Origin: Mongoliimonas terrestris
GTDB lineage: Bacteria; Pseudomonadota; Alphaproteobacteria; Rhizobiales; Pleomorphomonadaceae
Reading direction: 5' to 3'
Assembly: GCF_001927285.1 (NCBI RefSeq)
Contig: NZ_MSIG01000021.1
Span: forward strand, 1-47,780
DNA length: 47,780 nucleotides
Shown here: one piece after another, positions 1 to 8,852 of the stretch
How positions within the stretch are numbered: position 1 is the first letter of the stretch
How the letters are laid out: each line of letters begins with the position of its first letter
The notes under the pieces: generated by a model
Told to the model about the DNA's origin: nothing
The model's database searches: none
Seen by the model: only the letters and a program-made list of their open reading frames with translations
Program-made: the position numbers and the translations under genes

Positions 1-764
1 GGTCCGGCAGAACCGGACCATGACGAGGATGAAGAAGTCCGCACCCGAAGAAGCCGGCAGTCACCCCGGCGAACGCCCGGGCCCAACCGTCCGGCGCATC
101 ATCCGCCCCGGCGAACCCGCCCACTCCGTCGGTTGGATCCCGACGTGCGTCGGGATGACGGTTGCGGGTGAGAAGACGGCGGCAGGACACGCGAACCACC
201 GGCCACCCGCCACCCCCGCCCCGATCGTCATGGTCCGCGCAGGCGGACCACCCACGCATTTCGCGCGCGCACCGGGGGAAAGCGTGGCTGGTCCGGCAGA
301 ACCGGACCATGACGAGGAAGGAGAAGTCCGCACCCGAAGAAGCCGGCCGTCAACCCGGCGAAGGCTGGGGCCCAATCGTCCGGCGCATCATCCGCCCCGG
401 CGTACCGGCCCACTCCGTCGGTTGGATCCCGACGTGCGTCGGGATGACGGGTGCGGGTGAGAAGACGGCGGCAGGACACGCGAACCACCGGCCACCCGCC
501 ACCCCCGCCCCGATCGTCATGGTCCGCGAAGGCGTACCACCCACGCATTTCGCGCGCGCACCAGGGAAATGCGTGGCTGGTCCGGCAGAACCGGACCATG
601 ACGATGAAAAGAGAGTTAGCACTCCGGCCGAACCCGCCCCCGGCGTCGCTCCCTCGCCCCTTCACCCCCACCCTCGATCGTCATGGTCCGCGCAGGCGGA
701 CCACCCATGCATTTTCGACTGACACCACGAAAAGGCATCCACGGGCCGGCAGAACCGGACCATG
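1..764. repeat. Tandem 289-bp palindromic mosaic repeat (two copies plus a decayed third)
   Basis: The segment starting GGTCCGGCAGAACCGGACC at 1 recurs at 290 and 579, an exact 289-bp period. Copies 1-289 and 290-578 are nearly identical; the third (579 to about 764) has lost its middle. Each unit carries several palindromes: CCCGACGTGCGTCGGG (139-154 and 428-443), TGGTCCGCGCAGGCGGACCA (about 231-250) and TGGTCCGGCAGAACCGGACC (about 289-308). The last two are near reverse complements of each other and sit head to head around a CACGCATTTCGCG spacer. The layout resembles REP/BIME clusters and the rhizobial mosaic elements called RIMEs; membership in a named family is not established. No gene is visible in this stretch. 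Confidence 0.9.
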
Positions 765-800
765 TCGGTGTTTGCGGCGATTTTCGGGGACGCCCCCCCA

Positions 801-1676
801 TCACCCCCGCCCCATCACCCCATCCCACGCATTGGCGAGCGCCACGAACCCCGCCACGGGCACCGTTTCGGCCCGTTGCGTCGGGTCCAGCCCAGCCGCC
901 TCGCAGAGCACCTGCGGATCCGCACCCAAGCTCTTCAAGCTTTGGCGGAGCATCTTCCGGCGCTGGCCGAAGGCCGCGAGCGTGACTGCTTCCAGGGCGC
1001 CCTGGCGACAGGGCAGGGGCGTCGGGCGGGGTTCGAAGTGCACCACTGTGGAGGTCACCTTCGGCGGCGGCACGAAGGCCTTCGGGGAGATGTCGAACAT
1101 CTGGGTCGCCCGGGTGCGCCAGCCGGTCAGCACGCCGAGGCGCCCATAGGCATCGTCGCCTGCGTGGGCGGTGATGCGGTCCGCCACCTCTTTCTGGAAC
1201 ATCAGTGCCATGGAGGCCCAGCGCGGCGGCCAGGGCTCGCCGGAGAGCCAGCCGATCAGGAGCGGCGTCGCGATATTGTAGGGCAGGTTGGCGACAATGC
1301 GCAGCGGCCGGCCGGCTCCGCCCGCGCCATCCCCGGCGCCCAGCGCAACGGTGTCGAGCGTCAACGCGTCGCCCTCGATCACCGTCAGCCGGCCCGGATA
1401 GGCGGCCTCGATCTCGGCGAGCGCCGCCATGGCGCGGCGGTCGCGCTCGATCGCCACCACGTGCGCGGCGCCGTTGGCGAGCAGCGCCCGGGTCAGCCCG
1501 CCCGGGCCGGGGCCGATCTCCACCACCGTGTGGCCGTCGAGGGTTCCCGCCGAGCGGGCGATCCGGGAGGTCAGGTTGAGGTCGAGCAGGAAGTTCTGCC
1601 CCAGGCTCTTCATCGCCTGCAGGCCGTGCCGCTCGATCACGTCGCGAAGCGGCGGCAGGTCGTCGATCTGGGTCAT
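801..1676 (-). CDS. rsmA: 16S rRNA (adenine1518/1519-N6)-dimethyltransferase RsmA
   Basis: The 291-aa product dimethylates two adjacent adenines in the 3'-terminal hairpin of 16S rRNA, using S-adenosylmethionine, late in 30S assembly. The KsgA/Dim1 hallmarks are present: SLGQNFLLD near residues 24-32, the SAM-binding VVEIGPGPGGLT (about 51-62), and the catalytic NLPYNI motif (130-135). A C-terminal helical region follows. Length is normal for the family. Its start overlaps the stop of pdxA by 4 bp (ATGA), so it is the translationally coupled last gene of the lptF-to-rsmA run. Downstream there is only the repeat array, and no clear terminator is visible. Confidence 0.96.
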   Translation of the reverse strand: MTQIDDLPPLRDVIERHGLQAMKSLGQNFLLDLNLTSRIARSAGTLDGHTVVEIGPGPGGLTRALLANGAAHVVAIERDRRAMAALAEIEAAYPGRLTVIEGDALTLDTVALGAGDGAGGAGRPLRIVANLPYNIATPLLIGWLSGEPWPPRWASMALMFQKEVADRITAHAGDDAYGRLGVLTGWRTRATQMFDISPKAFVPPPKVTSTVVHFEPRPTPLPCRQGALEAVTLAAFGQRRKMLRQSLKSLGADPQVLCEAAGLDPTQRAETVPVAGFVALANAWDGVMGRG

Positions 1677-2755
1677 GACGAGCGCGCCACCGGTCCCGGA
1701 GCAACACCCCCGCCGGCCTCCTTCGCCCGCGCCACCATGCGGCCGGCAAGCTGGATCGCCGCGATCAGGCTGTCCGGCAGGGCCACGTCCTTGCCGGCGA
1801 TGTCGAGCGCCGTGCCGTGGTCGGGCGAGGTGCGCACGAAGGGCAGGCCCAGTGTCACGTTCACTGTCTCGTCGAACGCGATGGTCTTCACCGGGATCAA
1901 GGCCTGGTCGTGGTACATGGCCAGCACCACGTCATAGGCCTTGCGGGCGCGGGCATGGAACAGCGTGTCGGCCGGGTGCGGGCCGGTGGCGCGGATGCCG
2001 TCCGCCACGAGCCGGGCCACGGCCGGCGCGATCACGTCCCGGTCCTCCAGCCCCATGGTGCCGTCCTCGCCCGCGTGCGGGTTGAGCCCGGCGAGCGCGA
2101 GGCGCGGCGCATCGATCCCGAACCGGCGTTGAAGGTCCCGCGCCACGATCCGCCCGACGGTGACGATCCGCTCCGTCGTCAGCGCCCCCGGCACCGCGCT
2201 GAGCGGGATGTGCACCGTCACCGGCACGGTGGAAAGGTCGGGGCCGGCGAGCATCATCACCGGTTCGGCCGGCTCGCCCGGATAGTGGCGGGCGGCAAGG
2301 GCGCCGAGGAATTCCGTGTGGCCCGGATGGTCGAAGCCGGCCGCGTAAAGCGTCGCCTTCTGGATCGGCGCGGTCACGAGGCCGGCCGCGCGCCCCTCCG
2401 CCACGTGGCGGACGGCCGTCTCGATCGCCTCCACCACGGCCGGCGCGTCGGCCGGGTCGGGCCGGCCGGGCCGGTCGCCCATGCGGGCGGCGAGCGGCAC
2501 CACGGGCAGCGCGGTCCGGAAGCAGGCGGTGGCGCCTTCCGGCGTGGTCGTCTCCACCCGCACGCCGATGCGCGCGCGGGCGAGCCGGGAGAACACGAAG
2601 TCCGGGTCGGCGAGGAGGTAGAAGGGCGGCAGCCCGGCGTCGTTACGGCGCTCGAAGGCCCGCGCCACGATCTCCGCGCCGATGCCGGCCGGCTCCCCGA
2701 CGCTGATGGCGAGGGGGAGGGCGGGCCGGCCCGGTGCGGGACTGGAAGGATCCAT
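1673..2755 (-). CDS. pdxA: 4-hydroxythreonine-4-phosphate dehydrogenase PdxA
   Basis: The 360-aa enzyme oxidises 4-phosphohydroxy-L-threonine with NAD; the product decarboxylates and feeds PdxJ in the DXP-dependent pyridoxal phosphate pathway. Family features are the N-terminal SVGEPAGIGAEI (about residues 18-29), a metal-site histidine in GHTEFLGALA, the signature GLNPHAGEDGTMG, and DHGTALDIAGK near the C-terminus. The length is slightly above the usual 330 or so because of a short Pro/Ser-rich N-terminus. It lies 18 bp after surA and overlaps rsmA by 4 bp, the common proteobacterial surA-pdxA-rsmA order. The grouping probably reflects shared transcription rather than shared function. Confidence 0.96.
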   Translation of the reverse strand: MDPSSPAPGRPALPLAISVGEPAGIGAEIVARAFERRNDAGLPPFYLLADPDFVFSRLARARIGVRVETTTPEGATACFRTALPVVPLAARMGDRPGRPDPADAPAVVEAIETAVRHVAEGRAAGLVTAPIQKATLYAAGFDHPGHTEFLGALAARHYPGEPAEPVMMLAGPDLSTVPVTVHIPLSAVPGALTTERIVTVGRIVARDLQRRFGIDAPRLALAGLNPHAGEDGTMGLEDRDVIAPAVARLVADGIRATGPHPADTLFHARARKAYDVVLAMYHDQALIPVKTIAFDETVNVTLGLPFVRTSPDHGTALDIAGKDVALPDSLIAAIQLAGRMVARAKEAGGGVAPGPVARSS

Positions 2756-2773
2756 GGACGGCGGCGATCCGGC

Positions 2774-3742
2774 TCAGCGGTAGATGATGTTGGACCGCTG
2801 GCGCAGTTCGCGGAGCATGCTCTCCGACACCGTCTTGCCCTGGGCGCTCATCTGTTCCGCGTCGAGGCTCGCCGACATGGCGCTCTCGCCGGTGACGGTG
2901 ATCTTGTCGCACACGGCCAGCATCTCGACGCCCTGGTCGGTGACTTCCGGGCGGGTGAGCTGGCCCTTGCGGGTCTCCTTCACCTGCTCGCGCATCTGGG
3001 CCGGCACTTCGCTGGCGAGACGGCGGCCGATGTTGAGCACCGCCACCTCCTTCATCGCCCGCGCGGCCGGCAGGCCCTGCTCGCAGCCGTCGAAGCGGCC
3101 GCGCAGCGCCTCGGCCTCGCGGCGGCGGCGCTGGATGTCGCTGTCGGTGCGCTTGGCCGGCAGGGTGAACACCACCCGCTGCAGCACGTAGTCCTCCGCT
3201 GTCACCGTGTCGGCCGACTGCTCCTGGCGGCGCATCTGGGCGACGAGGTCGGTCTGCTCCTGGCGCACGTTCTGCTGCACGCGGGCGCGGATGATGCGGC
3301 CCCAGGCCATCTGGGCGCGGATTCGCTCGCGCAGCGACTTGATGTTGATGCCCGACTGGCCGAGCGCCTGGGCGAACTGCGACGGCGTCAGCTTGGAGCG
3401 CGCCGCGATCTCGGCGATCGCCTCGTTGACCTGCTCGTCCTTGATCGTCACGCCGCGCCGCTTGGCCTCGTTCAGCCGCAGCGAGTCGTCGATCAGCTCT
3501 TCCACGGCCGCCTTCTGCGCGGCGCCCGGCGACAGCCGGTTGGCGAGCTGCAGCAGCTTGGCGCGGCTGGAGATGTCCATGGAGGTGATGGCGTTGTCGT
3601 TGACGATCACCTTGATGGACGACTGGGCGAGGGCCGGCCCGGCGGGCGGCACCGCCACGGCGAGAAAGCCCGCCATAACGGCAGCGGCGAGGCCCTTCAG
3701 GAGGCGCGAGGTCGGAAGAGGAAGTCTCAGCATGGATGGCAT
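2774..3742 (-). CDS. surA: SurA-like periplasmic chaperone
   Basis: This is a secreted chaperone expected to escort unfolded outer-membrane beta-barrel proteins through the periplasm. The chosen ATG (3742) gives 322 aa. An ATG at 3733 is equally possible and a GTG at 3769 less so, since none has a strong ribosome site. A signal peptide runs from LLKGLAAAVMAGFLAVAV to about PALAQ, followed by a SurA N-terminal domain (IKVIVNDNAITSMDIS, then VEELIDDSLRLNEAKRRG and PSQFAQALGQSGI). The later part (AEDYVLQRVVFTLPA onward) corresponds to a parvulin rotamase domain but is short and degenerate, so the protein may act without isomerase activity. The gene lies between lptD, a classic SurA client, and pdxA. 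Confidence 0.9.
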   Translation of the reverse strand: MPSMLRLPLPTSRLLKGLAAAVMAGFLAVAVPPAGPALAQSSIKVIVNDNAITSMDISSRAKLLQLANRLSPGAAQKAAVEELIDDSLRLNEAKRRGVTIKDEQVNEAIAEIAARSKLTPSQFAQALGQSGINIKSLRERIRAQMAWGRIIRARVQQNVRQEQTDLVAQMRRQEQSADTVTAEDYVLQRVVFTLPAKRTDSDIQRRRREAEALRGRFDGCEQGLPAARAMKEVAVLNIGRRLASEVPAQMREQVKETRKGQLTRPEVTDQGVEMLAVCDKITVTGESAMSASLDAEQMSAQGKTVSESMLRELRQRSNIIYR

Positions 3743-3899
3743 CCGTCTCGAAGAGCCGTCGTCCGGCACATCGTCGTCGCGTGATCGGTGGTCGAAGCCG
3801 AACTAGTCTCGTCCGGGACGGACCTGTCAAGCCGGACAAGCGGTTATCGGGCACCCGTGGCGGTTTGAAGGCGCACCCCGCGGGATCGGGGCGGCCAGC

Positions 3900-6284
3900 C
3901 TACTGCATCACGTCGAACGAGCCGTTGATGTCGCCGAGGGTGCGGAAGCCGAGCCGCAGGTAGATGGTCCGGTCGGTCGCCTCGCCGGTGGTTCGGGTCT
4001 TGTCCTCCGAATAGGCGAGCGAGAAGGAGAAGGCCTCGTCGTCGTAGCCGACGCCGAAGGCGTGGCGGACGAAGTTGTCGTTGCCGATGTCGAACCGCGT
4101 CGCGCCGAACAGCCGCCAGTGGGTGTCGAGCCGCAGGCTCGCCGCCGCCTGAAGCTCCGACCGGTCCTCGTCGATGCCGAGCTCCGGCTGCTCGCGGAGG
4201 AACGCATAGGTCACCGCCGTCGTCAGCGGCCCGGCGAGCCCCACCACCTGGGCGGTCACCCGGTTCGGGTCGAAAGTCTCCTCGTCGAAACGGGTGCTGG
4301 CGCCGAAGAGGAGGCCGCGGCTCGTGTTGATGTTGAGCGAGGCCACATAGTCCGAGGCGTCCGACTCCAGCCCGCTGTCGGCGCCGGTGTCGTAGGCCGT
4401 GTCGGTCTGGAACGAGTTGGTGCCGGCGAGGTGGATCGACTGGCCGACCGTGCCGGTCAGCGAGAAGCCGTTGTTGAACTGCGTGGAGTAGCGGAAGCCC
4501 ACGTTGAGACGGGTGCCGCCCTCGGCGCGGTCGTAGCCGGAGAACTTGTCGTAGTCGAACAGCGAGGTGGCGTCGAACACGAGGCTTTGCGCGTCCTCGT
4601 TCGGAATGTCGCCCGTCTCCGTCTCGTTCGGGCGCACGATCAACTGCGCCGTCGGCTCGATCACCGTGGAGCCGATCGCCGACTGGAACAGGATCGGGTA
4701 GCTGTACTCCAGCCCCACCGCCGGCATCGCCCGCACCGCCACGTCCCCGTCGCCGAGGCCGAGCGCGCTGCCGTCCTCCGGCGCGGTGAAGAACACGTCG
4801 CCGCGCACATAGGCGAACGGCGTGAACACCTGGCCGAGGCCGTCCACCAGCCGGCGTCGCCAGAGCGCGTCGACGGAGGCGCGGGTGAAGGTGCCCGCGG
4901 CCCCGCGCAGGCGCGTGTCCGGACCGGTCTCGAACTCGAAGATGTCGTCCTTGGCCCGCGTCAGGCTCGTTACGTTGCTGCGCACGGAGAACTCGCCGCC
5001 CGCCACCGGCTCGTCCGCGTAGATCTCGTGGTCGATCACCGGGTGCACGACCGGCTGCTTGGCCTGCAGCGACACGTCCTGCTCCGGGGCGCCCGCCTCG
5101 TTGCTGTCTTCCTGCTGGACGAAGAAGCCGTAGGCGTGCGCCTCGAACCGGTTCCGCCCGTCGACGCCCTCCAGGAACACGTCGTTGACCGCCACGTCGT
5201 CGTCCGCTTCCGGACGGTCGTAGTCGTCGAAGAAGGAGCGGTCCGTGGCGACCGCCAGGTCCCAGCCCCATGTCCACCGATCGTTGATGGTGAATTTTCC
5301 GGTCGAGGAGAAGGAGCCCCGGTAGAGCCGGTTGCCGGAGGTCTCCTCGAACGCGGTCGGGTCGCCCTGGCGCAGGCCCGCGACGCGGATCGAATAGGCG
5401 CCGTTCACCACCCGGTGGCGGAACTCCGCGTCGAGCAGCACGCCCTGGTTGGAGTAGAAGCCCGGCGAGAAGGTGACGTCCATGTTGGGCGCCAGCGCAT
5501 AGAAGTAGGGCGCCACCACGCCGACGCCGCGGTCGCCGTCATAGCTCGGGCGCGGCGCCAGGAAGCCGGACTTGCGGCGCACGGTCGGGTCCGGCGCCGT
5601 GAAGGCCGGCACGTAGGCGATCGGCACGCCGAGGAATTCGAACGTGGTCTGGCGGAAGGTGATCGTCCGCTCGCCCTGGCGGTGGATGATGCGCTTGGCC
5701 TTGATCTGCCACACCGGCTTGCGCCCGGGCACGCCGTCGCAGTCCACGCACGGCAGGTAGATGCCGTTCTCAAGCTCCGTCACGTCGCCTTCGGTGCGGC
5801 GGGCGCGGTCGGCGTTGAAGGCGGTGTTCTGGGCGGTCACGATCTGCAGCGCGTCGATCACGCCTTCCCGGAGGTCGTCGGTGAGGTCCAGCGCCTCGGC
5901 CCGCACCACGGTGCCGGCGGCGTCGGTCAGCTCCACCCCGCCGGAGGCGCGGACCCGCTCGGTGCGGCTCTCCACGTCCACCCGGTCGGCCACCAGGGTA
6001 TAGTCGCCGTAGTAGATGACCACGTTGCCGACGGCGGCGATCGTCTCGTCGTCGATGTCGTAGATGAGGGTGTCGGATTCCACCAGCATCCGGCCCTGCT
6101 CCTCGCCCGCCGGGACGGCGAGGCCGGAGAGGGACGGCGCGGCCGGCGCTTCCTGGGCGCGGACAGGGGCGGGCACCGGCGCCGCCATCAGGAGCACGAG
6201 CGCAGCCGGCGCCACGCCGGACAAGGTCCGGGCAAGCGTCGAGGCCGACAATCTCGTACGGACGCGATTCTGCAACTCAGCCAT
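3900..6284 (-). CDS. lptD: LPS-assembly protein LptD (outer-membrane beta-barrel)
   Basis: The 794-aa outer-membrane translocon, with the LptE lipoprotein, inserts lipopolysaccharide into the outer leaflet. A signal peptide spans about residues 1-43, with likely cleavage at PVRA-QE. It is followed by a periplasmic OstA/LptA-like jellyroll (from about residue 60: MLVESDTLIYDIDDETI, with VGNVVIYYGDYTLVADRV). The rest is a long beta-barrel domain rich in alternating aromatic strands, ending ..GSFDVMQ. The family signature VPAFTAPDPTVRRKSGFLAP marks the barrel start. The start overlaps the end of lptG by 8 bp, so LptF, LptG and LptD, the inner- and outer-membrane ends of the LPS bridge, are co-expressed. 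surA follows. Confidence 0.95.
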   Translation of the reverse strand: MAELQNRVRTRLSASTLARTLSGVAPAALVLLMAAPVPAPVRAQEAPAAPSLSGLAVPAGEEQGRMLVESDTLIYDIDDETIAAVGNVVIYYGDYTLVADRVDVESRTERVRASGGVELTDAAGTVVRAEALDLTDDLREGVIDALQIVTAQNTAFNADRARRTEGDVTELENGIYLPCVDCDGVPGRKPVWQIKAKRIIHRQGERTITFRQTTFEFLGVPIAYVPAFTAPDPTVRRKSGFLAPRPSYDGDRGVGVVAPYFYALAPNMDVTFSPGFYSNQGVLLDAEFRHRVVNGAYSIRVAGLRQGDPTAFEETSGNRLYRGSFSSTGKFTINDRWTWGWDLAVATDRSFFDDYDRPEADDDVAVNDVFLEGVDGRNRFEAHAYGFFVQQEDSNEAGAPEQDVSLQAKQPVVHPVIDHEIYADEPVAGGEFSVRSNVTSLTRAKDDIFEFETGPDTRLRGAAGTFTRASVDALWRRRLVDGLGQVFTPFAYVRGDVFFTAPEDGSALGLGDGDVAVRAMPAVGLEYSYPILFQSAIGSTVIEPTAQLIVRPNETETGDIPNEDAQSLVFDATSLFDYDKFSGYDRAEGGTRLNVGFRYSTQFNNGFSLTGTVGQSIHLAGTNSFQTDTAYDTGADSGLESDASDYVASLNINTSRGLLFGASTRFDEETFDPNRVTAQVVGLAGPLTTAVTYAFLREQPELGIDEDRSELQAAASLRLDTHWRLFGATRFDIGNDNFVRHAFGVGYDDEAFSFSLAYSEDKTRTTGEATDRTIYLRLGFRTLGDINGSFDVMQ

Positions 6285-7362
6285 CCTCCCGGTGCAGCAG
6301 GACTGTCGACCCCATGAGGCTTGCCACCACTGCCGGAGCCCAGGCCGCCAGGGCTGCCGGAACCAGCCCTTCGCTGCCTAAATCGCGAGCGATTTCAGTG
6401 ACGACATAAAGCACGAAGCCTGCGCTCACGCCACCGAGAATCATTCGCCCCACGCCACCCGACCGGGACAGGCCCAGCGACACCGTCGCGGCGATGAGAA
6501 CCATCGAGGCGAGCAGCAGCGGTCTCGCCAGGAGGACATGAAATTGCAAATTAAATCTATATGGAGGTAATCCGGCAGCCGCCGCCTGGTCGATTGTTTC
6601 CGGCAGCCGCCAGAAGGAAACCGCCTCCGGGGCGGAAAGCCGGTCCCGGACCTGGTCCGCGGTCAGCGACGTCGGCAGGCGGAGTTCCGGCAGATTTTCC
6701 GGCTGGCCGGAAATATCTGTGGAAATGACCGCCGAGAGCAGCCACTCGTCGCCCTGCAGTTCACCCACCACCGCCTCCACGCGGCGCGTCAGCCGGCCCT
6801 CGGTGTCGAACAGCCAGAAGGTCGGCTCCAGGATCATCCGCCCCGCGTCGCCGATGCCGCCGACCCGCATCACCGCCTCGCCCTCCGCCGTGCGCTGGCG
6901 CAGCCACGTGTCGCTCGCCGTGTCGGCCAGGAAGGAGGCCACCGAGCCGAAGCCGGTCGCGATCCGGTCCGACTGCACCTTCATGGCGGTCGCCATCGGG
7001 TTGTAGACGACCGTCGCGAAGAGGCCGATGCCGAACGCCACCACCAGACCGGGGAAGGCGAACTGCCACACAGAAAGGCCCGCCGCCCGCGAGACGATCA
7101 ACTCGGAGCGCCGCGACAGGCTGAGGAAGGCCCCGATGGCGCCGAGGAGCACCGCGAACGGCAGGATCTGCTCGGTCACGAGCGGGATGCGCAGCGCCGA
7201 AACCGCGAGCGCCCCCGGCAGGGTGAAGTTCTCGTTGTCGCTGTTGGAGCGGATCACCTCCAGCACGTCGATCAGGAAGGCCAGGAAGCCGGCCCCGAGG
7301 AAGAGGCCGAGAATCCACTTCAGGAAGAGCCGCCCGTAGTAGCGCTGGAGCGTTGTGATCAT
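6277..7362 (-). CDS. lptG: LPS export ABC transporter permease LptG
   Basis: The 361-aa inner-membrane permease pairs with LptF and the LptB ATPase to pull LPS from the inner membrane and push it into the Lpt bridge. The protein starts MITTLQRYYGRLFLKWILG. Three N-terminal membrane segments follow (LGLFLGAGFLAFLIDVLEV; ILPFAVLLGAIGAFLSLS; LVVAFGIGLFATVVYNPMA), then a periplasmic jellyroll domain of about 150 residues and C-terminal membrane helices (LLASMVLIAATVSLGL; MILGGVSAGFVLYVVTEIA). The YjgP/YjgQ fold and NPMA motif are typical. Its ATG overlaps the lptF stop (ATGA). A short AT-rich patch lies at about 6538-6570 inside the coding region and does not disrupt the frame. Confidence 0.94.
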   Translation of the reverse strand: MITTLQRYYGRLFLKWILGLFLGAGFLAFLIDVLEVIRSNSDNENFTLPGALAVSALRIPLVTEQILPFAVLLGAIGAFLSLSRRSELIVSRAAGLSVWQFAFPGLVVAFGIGLFATVVYNPMATAMKVQSDRIATGFGSVASFLADTASDTWLRQRTAEGEAVMRVGGIGDAGRMILEPTFWLFDTEGRLTRRVEAVVGELQGDEWLLSAVISTDISGQPENLPELRLPTSLTADQVRDRLSAPEAVSFWRLPETIDQAAAAGLPPYRFNLQFHVLLARPLLLASMVLIAATVSLGLSRSGGVGRMILGGVSAGFVLYVVTEIARDLGSEGLVPAALAAWAPAVVASLMGSTVLLHREDG

Positions 7363-8540
7363 CCGCCGCTCCCCGCCTTCACGGTGCGGTCTGCGAGCAC
7401 CCGCGCGCGTTCGGTCATCCGGTCCAGCGGGTCCGCGATGAAGGCCGGCAGCGCCGGCTGGCGCCCGGTCAGGATGGCGAATCCGAGCACGGCGAGGAGC
7501 CCCAACGGCACGGCCCACACCAGCGGGATGAAGGCCGCGTTGGAGGCCGCGAAGCCCGCCACCAGGAAGCCGGCGATCCGCACCAGCGTCGCCGTGAGCA
7601 GCGCGCCCGTGACGGCCGCCGCCCGGCCGCCGCGCGTCGTCCGCGGCAGGCCGAGAAAGAGCAGCACCGCCAGCACCATCACCACCGGATAGAGCCCGAC
7701 GGTCAGCCGGTTGTGGATCTCCGCCTGGAACTGGTCCTCCCGCCGCGCCCGGAACGGGTCGTCCCTCGGCGTCGCCAGAAGCTGCAGGATGGTGCGCTCG
7801 TTCACCTGATAGGGCCGGTCGTTGCCCTCCGGCTGCAACTCGGACAGGTCGAACCCGTAGGAGCCGAACGCCACGAAGGTGGACGACTGGTCCGCCCGGC
7901 GGGTGCGCTCGATGGTGCCGTTCTCCATGACGACGAGGCTGCGGCCGAGCGCCTCCACCACCCGGCCGCGCTCGGCCGTGTAGGTGAACAGGAACTCCGG
8001 GTCGCGGCTGTCGTAGATGAAGAGCCCCTCCAGCGATCCGTCGCCGGCCCGGTTGCGGATGTGGAAGGTGAAGTTCTCGTCGATCTCCACGAAGCGGCCC
8101 GGCTGCAGCACGTTGGCCACCACGTCGGCGCGGATCTGGTTGGTCATGTCGCGCAGCGTCTGGAGCGACTGCGGCCCGGCGAACAGCGAGATGAAGGCGA
8201 CCCAGATCCCGACGATCAGCCCGAGGCCCACGAACGGCCACGCCACCTGCCGGTGCGATCCGCCGGCGGCCGTCAGGGCGACGAGCTCGCTGTCGGAATG
8301 CATGCTGGAAAGCACCACCACCATGGCGATGACGAGCGCGAACGGCGCCACGACGGTCGTCAGGAAAGGCACCGCCAGGAAGGTCATGCCCAGATAGGTG
8401 ACGATCGCCTGTCCCTTGGCGGTGACGAGATCGAACCGGCGAAGCGCCTGCGTAACCCAGACGATGCCCGTGAGGGTGGTCAGGACGGCCAAAAAGACCA
8501 GACCCGTCCGCAGGAACATATGCGTCGCCAGTTTATGCAT
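7359..8540 (-). CDS. lptF: LPS export ABC transporter permease LptF
   Basis: The 393-aa partner permease of LptG is the first gene of the minus-strand run. The start at 8540 (MHKLATHMFLRTGLVF) is preferred; an ATG at 8519 is a second candidate and neither has a clear ribosome site. Visible features are an N-terminal helix (FLAVLTTLTGIVWVTQAL), further helices (FLAVPFLTTVVAPFALVIAM and HRQVAWPFVGLGLIVGIWVA), a periplasmic beta domain (about residues 105-270), and C-terminal helices. The open frame continues upstream, antisense to pepA, but that part is compositional and not coding. The stop overlaps the lptG start by 4 bp. The gene is divergent from pepA, the usual alphaproteobacterial arrangement. 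Confidence 0.93.
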   Translation of the reverse strand: MHKLATHMFLRTGLVFLAVLTTLTGIVWVTQALRRFDLVTAKGQAIVTYLGMTFLAVPFLTTVVAPFALVIAMVVVLSSMHSDSELVALTAAGGSHRQVAWPFVGLGLIVGIWVAFISLFAGPQSLQTLRDMTNQIRADVVANVLQPGRFVEIDENFTFHIRNRAGDGSLEGLFIYDSRDPEFLFTYTAERGRVVEALGRSLVVMENGTIERTRRADQSSTFVAFGSYGFDLSELQPEGNDRPYQVNERTILQLLATPRDDPFRARREDQFQAEIHNRLTVGLYPVVMVLAVLLFLGLPRTTRGGRAAAVTGALLTATLVRIAGFLVAGFAASNAAFIPLVWAVPLGLLAVLGFAILTGRQPALPAFIADPLDRMTERARVLADRTVKAGSGG

Positions 8541-8852
8541 CAGATAGACTGCATCCGTCGGGCGGCAGACCGCCGGGCCGCCGGGCGGGATCGCCGAGGC
8601 AGCCCTGCTCTTGTCTCTTGTCCGCCTTTGCCGGCGCAAGAGGGTTCTTGCCGTCGCCGACGAGACGCGCCACCTTGTGGCCCCACCGACACGCCGCTCC
8701 CTCCTTGAGGAAGCGGAGGGCAATGTATTTTTCGACGATCCCGAGGATCGGCCCGAGGACCGGCGCCGTATCAGGGTCTCCGACCAGACAAGAACCAGGA
8801 CGGGCTCCGCCGCACGGCACATGCCCGCCACAGAAAGGCTGACGTCCCACCC
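8541..8852. other. Divergent lptF/pepA intergenic region
   Basis: These 312 bp separate the divergent lptF and pepA genes and must hold promoters for both directions. No hexamer pair, operator palindrome or small ORF with a convincing ribosome site could be picked out. The sequence keeps the high GC of the surroundings apart from a short GTATTTTTCG patch near 8727. Confidence 0.5.

Noticed and set aside
1..764. Repeat array as a possible CRISPR
   Set aside because: The period is 289 bp with whole-unit identity and internal palindromes, not short direct repeats with unique spacers; no cas genes are present.
6538..6570. AT-rich patch inside lptG as a possible internal promoter or insertion scar
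   Set aside because: It encodes the in-frame segment around PPYRFNLQFHVLLA without disruption, and no promoter hexamers with proper spacing or repeats flank it.
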